From positions 1 to 14,403 of the forward strand of contig JAPEVC010000424.1 of the NCBI GenBank assembly GCA_027946555.1: a stretch of DNA of 14,403 nt, written 5' to 3'. Below the pieces are notes generated by a model. It saw nothing but the letters and a program-made list of their open reading frames with translations, was not told the DNA's origin and did no database searches. The DNA comes from Gnomoniopsis sp. IMI 355080 (lineage: Eukaryota > Ascomycota > Sordariomycetes > Diaporthales > Gnomoniaceae). Position numbers and translations under genes: made by a program. Positions 8,967-14,403 of this stretch are shown one piece after another. Numbering within the stretch: the stretch's first letter is position 1; each line of letters opens with the position of its first letter.

Positions 8967-10220
8967 ATGTCTTTTGGGACCAAGGCAAAGCTCAGCTCTG
9001 GGCAGGAGATTCCGTAAGGCTCCCCTTCTCTATTCACTCCGCACTAGTCTACTGGATACTCTGTATAAGTCGTGAGAAGCTGTCCTACACATGCATGGGG
9101 CTTACATGATCTTGTCGATGAACAGGACCCTCGGGTATGGTACCTGGCAATCCGCACCCGGTGAAGTTTCCACTGGCATCTACGAGGCCCTGAAAGCTGG
9201 CTACAAGCACTTGGATTTGGCGAAGATCTACGAGAACCAAAAGGAGGTGGCAGAGGGCCTTCACAAGGGCCTGAAAGACTTTGGCATTAAGCGTGAGGAC
9301 TTGTTCATTACCTCCAAGCTGTGGAACAACGCCCACCGACCGGAGAATGTCGAAAAGGCGCTTGATGATACACTCGCGGAGCTGAAGCTTGACTACCTCG
9401 ATCTCTACCTTATCCATTGGCCCGTTGCCTTTCCCCTTGTCGGTCAAGTGGGCGATACCTTATTCCCCAAGTCCGCAGACAAGCCAGACGAGGTCCAGCT
9501 CGACAACGGCGTCTCTCTCGTCGATACTTGGAAGGCCATGATCGCTCTGCCCAAGTCGAAGGCCAGAAATGTCGGTGTCTCAAACTTCACGGTGGAGCAC
9601 CTCGAGGCGATCATCGAGGCGACGGGCGTCGTTCCCGCCGTCAACCAGATTGAGAGACACCCCAGGCTCCTGCAGAACGACAAGCTCATCCCTTACGCCA
9701 AGGAGAAGAACATACACATCACGGCATATTCGTAAGTAGCTAAATGACCCCTGCGGCAAACGCTTTTGGCCCACCTGGAATTTGACTGGCCCTGAAATGG
9801 ATCCCTAACACGAAGCAGTGCATTTGGCAACAATAGCTTCGGTCTTCCGTTGCTCATCACCCACCCTGTGGTGACCAAGATTGCCGAGAAGTACAACGCT
9901 ACCGGCGCTCAGGTTGTCCTTGCATGGTCCCAGACCGGCGGCCACAGTGTGATTCCCAAGTCTGTAACACCTTCTCGCATCGCCCAGAACTTCCAAGAGA
10001 TCAAAATCTCGGAAGAGGATGTGAAAGCTATCAACGAGATTGGTGAGAAGGAGCCTAAGCGGTTCAACATTCCTGTGACTTGTGAGTGCCCGAATCCTGC
10101 ACACTTTGTAACTTGTGACCACCTAACTGATGATGTACAGACAAACCGAAGTGGGATATCAACATTTGGAATGAGGAGGAAGAAAAGCCAGCGACCAACT
10201 CGGTTGTCGTGAAGCTTTGA
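8967..10220 (+). CDS. NADPH-dependent aldo/keto reductase (fungal aldehyde/glycerol dehydrogenase type)
   Basis: Four exons, 8967-9013, 9126-9731, 9819-10081 and 10141-10220, join in frame to 331 residues, normal for the family. Exon 1 is only 47 nt; it supplies the N-terminal hairpin and splices inside a proline codon to give ...SSGQEIPTLGYGTWQ.... The ATG has A at -3. The catalytic tetrad is D46, Y51, K80 and H113, each three residues later than in human aldose reductase numbering (43/48/77/110). A GVSNF motif and the cofactor segment IPKSVTPSRI (K265, S266, R271) point to NADPH. No signal peptide is seen, so it is probably cytosolic. The enzyme should reduce aldehydes or ketones to alcohols. 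The sequence does not fix the substrate; Gcy1/glycerol dehydrogenase or sugar-aldehyde reductase activity are options. The adjacent amine oxidase makes aldehydes, so a joint role is possible. Confidence 0.93.
9014..9125 (+). other. Intron 1 of the aldo/keto reductase gene
   Basis: A 112-bp intron with GTAAGG at 9014 and an ACAG end at 9125, splitting the CCG codon for Pro16. The branch site is not clear (a CTTAC lies near 9101). It contains an in-frame ATG at 9091 that lets the exon 2 frame look like a complete start. The spliced version restores the family's N-terminal motif, and the unspliced start does not. Confidence 0.9.
9732..9818 (+). other. Intron 2 of the aldo/keto reductase gene
   Basis: An 87-bp intron with GTAAGT at 9732, branch site CTAAC at 9805-9809 and a GCAG end at 9818. 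It splits the Ser218 codon. Joining gives ITAYS-AFGNNSFG, as expected for the family. Confidence 0.95.
10082..10140 (+). other. Intron 3 of the aldo/keto reductase gene
   Basis: A 59-bp intron with GTGAGT at 10082, branch site CTAAC at 10123-10127 and an ACAG end at 10140. It splits a tyrosine codon. Joining gives RFNIPVT-YKPKWDINIW and a C-terminus ending VVVKL before the TGA at 10218-10220. Confidence 0.92.
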
Positions 10221-10794
10221 GCCGTCAACATCTGTGTCTGGTTTGAGGGACTAAGTCGAGTCCAGACTGGTCAAGGCCTATAGACGAATTCTATATCTAC
10301 GTAGCTTGATACCAGGAAGTAATGAACCTTGGATTCTGTAGAGTTGATGATTAATAGTTGAAATGATAGTCCGTATCCGAATTGTTGCTGGGGGGGGGGG
10401 CAAGTTTCAGTAGTATTCATCGGGTTAGTAAGAAGGGCCGGACTATTGAAAACAAAGCTGATTAATACTTCGGCCCCTCTCCCTTCCCAGGATCCGCAAG
10501 TCTGCGAGATCCTCAGGTTCATTTACCAATCGAGAGTTTAGGACGAGCGTATCTTGATGTGACCTCGTCGACATATTGAAGCGACCCTAGATATACAGGA
10601 CCAGCAAGAAACTTGAATACGAGTACTGGTGGTGTGGCGGGCCGTGTCCCACGCTGTTGAGACATAGACAGCGCTTTCACCCGTGAAACTCAATATTTGG
10701 AAAATCGAACAAAGAAGCACATACCAACGTCAAACATCCTCACCAGAACTCGGTCGGTTGGATCTCACCGGACTTTGTCTCTTCCCAACGCAAC
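10221..10794. other. Intergenic region between reductase and amine oxidase
   Basis: No gene is seen on either strand. It should hold the reductase 3' end and the amine oxidase promoter. A run of eleven G lies at 10390-10400. One TGATAG (10364-10369) fits the HGATAR consensus of nitrogen GATA factors, but a single copy can occur by chance. No clear TATA box was found before 10795. Confidence 0.55.
10390..10400. repeat. Run of eleven G
   Basis: An eleven-G homopolymer on the plus strand, 170 bp past the reductase stop codon. The length may be uncertain in the assembly. Confidence 0.9.
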
Positions 10795-12890
10795 ATGGGT
10801 AAATCAGCTCCCACAGTCCCGGTCAACCTGTCTGCGATGGCGGCTCGCCACCCTTTTCTCAGCCTGCAACCGGACGAGGTGCAATTCACGAGCGACATTA
10901 TCCGCCGTAAACATCCTAATAGAGACATTGTATTCCGGTCCATCGGTATCAAGGAGCCTGCTCGTGCACAATGTGTCAAATTCATTCAAGGCAAGGGTCC
11001 AGCCCCAGTAAGGCGTACGTACGTCTCTTACCAGATTAGAGGGGAGCCCACTGTCTTTGAGGATATTGTTGAGCCTTCGAGCGGCGAGATCTTCAAGGCT
11101 CGCAACTTGGGTGCGACGACTTTCCCACCGGCCACGAATATCGATATGCATCGGCTTGAGGACATAGTCATGTGTGATCCTCTTGTTAAGGCTGAGATTG
11201 CTAGGCTCCAGCTTCCTGAAGGTGCTGTGGTCCAACCCGAACCTTGGCCATATGGTACCGAGAGTATGACTCCTGAGAACCGCCAGTACCAAGTCTGGAT
11301 GTTCCTCAAATCACTAGACCCAGTGTCACGGCAGCATCCCTCGTCCAACCATTTTGCTCATCCCCTTGACTTCTCAGTCGTGGTTGACGACTTGACCATG
11401 AAAGTCGTCCGGATCGACAGATTACCAATGACGCCCGACGAAGTCTTTGTCGACAACGAAGTCGCGTCCAAGCGAACATGGCAGCGCAACCCAGACGCAG
11501 AGTATGCCTCTGACTTGCAGTCCAAGCTCAGGAACGATCTCAAGCCAATCATCATTAGCCAACCGGAGGGTGTTAGTTTCCGCGTGTTCGAGAACGAGGT
11601 TGTTGAGTGGCAGAAATGGCGCTTTCATCTCGACTTTAATTGGCGTGAAGGCGTGGTCTTGCGTAATGTGACATACGACGGCCGTCCCACGTTTTATCGA
11701 CTGTCTTTGGCCGAAATGACAGTTCCATATGGTGACCCACGGGTACCGTATCATCGAAAGAGTGCCTACGATCTTGGGGAGGGTGGTGCAGGCTGTACTG
11801 CGAACAATCTGGAGCTTGGCTGTGATTGTCTCGGATGCATTCGATACTTCGACAGATGGATGAACGACCACGAGGGCAAGCCCTTTCTGCTGAAAAATGC
11901 GATTTGCATGCATGAAGTCGACAACGGTATTGGCTGGAAACACTCAAACTACCGCACAGGCCGGGCTGAAGTTACGAGAAACCGTGAACTAGTGGTCCAA
12001 ACTGTACGTCAGACCTTACCGGAACGCAGTTGAAGCTGACAGACTTTGAGTAGATTATGACCATTTCCAACTATGAGTACATCCTCCAGTGGATATTTGA
12101 CACGGCTGCAAACATCCATTACGAAGTGCGAGCCACAGGAATCATGTCTCTCGTTCCAGCCGACCAGAATGTGGAGCATGATATTAGCTACGGGACCATG
12201 GTGTCACCGGGTGTCATGGCTCCTATTCATCAGCACTTATTTTGTCTTCGTCTCGACCCTGCCATCGATGGCTACAACGAGAGTGCAATTGTGTATGACG
12301 ACGTTAAAGCTCATGACAGAAACGCCTTGTCTAACCCCTATGGCGTCGCATTTGGGGTACAGTCGACTACGATCGAGAGAGAATCCTTCCTCGATCTTGA
12401 TGCTAGCCTCAATCGCGCAGTCAAAATGGTCAACCCGTCTCGCAAGAACGCTGTGTCACATAAGGCGCCTGGCTACAAAGTGGTCGTTCCCCCGACGCAG
12501 CTGCAGTTGGCTGACCCAGGATCGATGCATGGTATCCGGGCCGAATTTGCAGACCACCACTTCTTTTTCACCAAGGGTAACGAAGATGAGCTGTATCCTG
12601 CGGGAGACTTCCCTTGGCAACATACCGGAGGGTCCGGCGTACGTACCTGGGCTTCTCGCAATGGAAAACTTGCACAGGGTGAAGGTGTGGTCTGGTGTGT
12701 TTTCGGGCTTACTCACGTGCCAAGGCCTGAGGATTGGCCAGTCATGCCCGTGGAGATCTTGAGAGTTGGATTGAAGCCAGTGAACTTCTTCGAAAAAAAC
12801 CCTGCATTGGATGTACCACCGAGCAAGCAGAGCGTGAATAAGAGTGTCGAGGTTGAGGGTTCACATAGGGACGAGCTTCGGTCAGAATGA
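10795..12890 (+). CDS. Copper/topaquinone amine oxidase (primary amine oxidase)
   Basis: Two exons, 10795-12003 and 12054-12890, give 681 residues, usual for fungal copper amine oxidases. The ATG sits in CAACATGG with A at -3. The small N-terminal domains cover about residues 20-140 and the large catalytic barrel about 240-655. The catalytic base is D326 in AYDLGEGG, the topaquinone precursor Y410 lies in T406-I-S-N-Y-E411, and the copper ligands are H462 and H464 (HQH) plus H624. The D326-to-Y410 spacing of 84 matches the bacterial enzyme AGAO (298/382). Cysteines in GCDC and NAICMH could form the conserved disulphide. The reaction converts a primary amine, O2 and water to an aldehyde, NH3 and H2O2. 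Many fungal relatives end in a peroxisomal SKL-like signal; this one ends LRSE and has no signal peptide, so its location is unclear. G330 replaces the usual Tyr of GEYG. The substrate cannot be told from sequence. Confidence 0.95.
12004..12053 (+). other. Intron of the copper amine oxidase gene
   Basis: A 50-bp phase-0 intron with GTACGT at 12004, branch site CTGAC at 12036-12040 and a TAG end at 12053. It lies two codons before the topaquinone motif. Joining gives ELVVQT-IMTISNYEY, as expected for the family. Unspliced, the first frame ends at 12031-12033. Confidence 0.95.
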
Positions 12891-13200
12891 CGCTCCAGCA
12901 GGTCGTGAGGCATAATTCCCAGAGAACCTCGCGAATAGATAGACCATGAATTCCACTGGCGAGGATATGGCGCGCATCTCCAGTTCCGAATTTACGTTCC
13001 TTGGCTGATAACTCAGAAATGATGTGATACGTGGTAGAGCTAAACTTTCCGCCACAGGGCTGGGGATGGGGAAATGTATAGCAAGACCGCCAGAATTTCC
13101 AGTTGTGAAGCTGAGCATGAAGACCAATAAGGACCTGGACGTGGTCTTTATCCTAAATTTCTCTGCTCTTGTCGGTGAAGTTTGTTCCCTTGGTCTTTCT
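12891..13200. other. Downstream flank of amine oxidase
   Basis: About 310 bp with no recognisable gene. It should contain the 3' untranslated region of the amine oxidase and the downstream side of the convergent dioxygenase relic. No clear polyadenylation signal or repeat was seen. Confidence 0.5.
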
Positions 13201-13684
13201 CTACTGCTGTTGTTGGCGAACCGTGATCCATTCGCCCATGGTGAGGTACTGCCCCAGCTGCCGTTCGATTTCTTGCCGAGAAGCTCGAGCAGCGGACTAT
13301 TGTTATCGTGTCGAGAAGAACGTGATTTTTAACCTGATCATACGTCAACAAAACCGAAGACGAAGAATTTACTATGCTATCCATACACTTAGCAAAATAC
13401 AAAATCCCTAGACGGTCACATTGGGCTTGATGCTTGGGGAGGAGCGTGCAGTTGGTAGATGCTAGATTCCCAGGTGACCAGTCCACACGTCAACGCTGTC
13501 AGGATTTCAAAGGTGTTCACGGTAATCGTTCCATCTGATGGCTTGCCCAATTCCAGTCCCGCACTGCTGAGTCTCTGCAGACGGTAACCCGGCTGTCGAA
13601 AGAGCAAAGCGATTGAGCCTGAGTCAGTATGGTGCGCAGCATACATGCCCTCAACGAGTTTGTTGTATTCGAGAAATCGAGCCA

Positions 13685-13702
13685 CATGATGCATGCATCA
13701 TG
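13685..13702. repeat. Perfect 18-bp palindrome
   Basis: CATGATGCATGCATCATG reads the same on both strands with no spacer. It lies inside the dioxygenase relic, at one of its frame breaks between the ELPEG segment and the HTD segment. It may be a chance product of sequence decay. Confidence 0.9.
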
Positions 13703-14142
13703 AACCTCCACTTCCTCCACGTCCTACTGGTGATCACAAAGGAGCTGCCCTCGGGCAGCTCTAAGAGGATGGCGAAAAGCTCTAGCACCTTGGCAACGAC
13801 TTCAGTATGGCATTTCTGTCCAAGGTGCACAGCCAAAGCCATTCCAAGAAGCTTATCGACAGTAATCCTCTTGTCGTTAAGGTTCGTTGGCTAGTCTCGC
13901 TCATGAACCCCGTCCAACTTGGCTACGTTGATAGACTTGGGTGTTATCCTTTATGCTATTCCCAGACTGGAAAAGTGGAATTCCAGATTTACTTAGACAT
14001 CAAGAAATCCACAGGAGATTGTGTTCCTCAGGTCTTACATACTCGATTCAGCTACCCGATAGCCAATGTACATATATCTATCTAGGTAGGTAGTCACTAA
14101 CCCGCAAGGCCTCGCCATTGTGATACCTCAGCTTCTCTTCCC

Positions 14143-14154
14143 GGGGGGGGGGGG
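14143..14154. repeat. Run of twelve G
   Basis: A twelve-G homopolymer on the plus strand lies within the dioxygenase relic, where the minus-strand translation becomes a short proline run between DEQF and EEKLRYHNGEAL. It probably marks slippage that broke the frame. Confidence 0.9.
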
Positions 14155-14310
14155 TTGGTAGAGACCACGAACTGTTCATCGACCATATCCTGGGAAATAA
14201 AGAGCTTCTTTACGTAAAACCCGTGTGTAGCAGCCTGCCTCGAACTTGCCGATGTCAAGTGCGGTGAATTCCGCACAGTCCACTGCGCGCTTTGATGATC
14301 AGCTTACTGA

Positions 14311-14403
14311 ACCAAGCCGTGCATGATGTTTTCTTACGGTCTTCGGATGTCACCGGGACATGTTCATATTTTCCAAGGTCTGTTACGGGCATCTATATTG
14401 CCT
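14311..14403. other. Edge of window, upstream of the dioxygenase relic
   Basis: No gene is recognised in these last 93 bases. They could hold the original start or promoter of the decayed minus-strand gene, whose ATG could not be placed. The upstream codons in the FTALDIG frame run into a TGA near 14299-14301. Confidence 0.35.

Larger units (their letters stand above)
13201..14310 (-). pseudogene. Decayed 2-oxoglutarate/Fe(II)-dependent dioxygenase (isopenicillin-N-synthase-like)
   Basis: Family pieces occur in the right order on the minus strand but in different frames. The N-terminal FTALDIGKFEAG is at 14268-14233. AATHGFYVKK...ISQDMVDEQF is at about 14234-14166. EEKLRYHNGEALRVSDY is at 14140-14090. 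YIGYRVAES is at 14070-14044, followed at once by a stop. CHTEVVAKVLELFAILLELPEG is at 13812-13747. GMYAAHHTDSGSIALLFRQPG ends near 13583. GTITVNTFEILTALT...SSIYQLHAPP ends near 13430. CDRLGILYF is near 13420-13390. A C-terminal TMGEWITVRQQQQ precedes the TAG at 13201-13203. The HxD iron ligands remain (His codon at 13629-13631), but the distal ligand region reads SSIYQL where the family has SSIHRV. At least five frame changes plus in-frame stops, including the region around a twelve-G run at 14143-14154, rule out a simple intron explanation. The original substrate is unknown. It may be a relic of a metabolic cluster. Confidence 0.85.

Noticed and set aside
13024..13332. Plus-strand frame past the amine oxidase as a small gene
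   Set aside because: It overlaps the C-terminal pieces of the minus-strand dioxygenase relic and has no similarity I recognise.
13201..14310. The dioxygenase as a functional gene with several introns
   Set aside because: Conserved blocks change frame over gaps too short for introns, stops fall within the conserved segments, and a key iron-binding His appears lost.

Overview
The window is nuclear DNA of a filamentous ascomycete (Pezizomycotina, probably Sordariomycetes). Three plus-strand protein genes carry short spliceosomal introns of 50-112 bp with GT...AG ends, most with a recognisable CTAAC/CTGAC-type branch site. Intergenic spacers are 0.6-1.7 kb, and the protein families are typical of moulds. 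No bacterial operon signals, CRISPR array or transposon was found.

Layout. Positions 1-1152 are a C/T-rich upstream region and probable 5' leader with small upstream ORFs. Positions 1153-7301 (one intron) encode a ~2031-residue Rim15/Greatwall-type nutrient-signalling kinase, with a PAS domain, a C2HC zinc-finger-like motif, an AGC-type kinase domain split by a ~180-residue insert, and a C-terminal receiver domain. Positions 7302-8966 are non-coding, with a cluster of TCGAC-containing repeats and palindromes in the last 450 bp before the next gene. Positions 8967-10220 (four exons) encode a 331-residue NADPH-dependent aldo/keto reductase with an intact catalytic tetrad. Positions 10795-12890 (two exons) encode a 681-residue copper/topaquinone amine oxidase with all cofactor residues. 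On the minus strand, about 13201-14310 holds a badly decayed 2-oxoglutarate/Fe(II) dioxygenase gene of the isopenicillin-N-synthase-like type. Pieces from its N-terminus to its C-terminus can still be read, but only by changing frame repeatedly and crossing stop codons.

How the parts may work together. The kinase is a conserved housekeeping regulator (quiescence, stress, nutrient response) with no obvious tie to its neighbours. The amine oxidase makes aldehydes from primary amines, and the reductase next to it on the same strand reduces aldehydes to alcohols. A shared role in amine use or aldehyde clearance is therefore plausible, but it is inferred from adjacency only. The dead dioxygenase beside them suggests this side of the window is accessory and in flux, and may once have been a larger metabolic cluster.

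No wholly new system was recognised. The items most worth a second look are the dioxygenase relic, the Asp-to-Glu change in the kinase's receiver domain, the upstream ORF that overlaps the kinase start, and the palindrome/repeat cluster upstream of the reductase.
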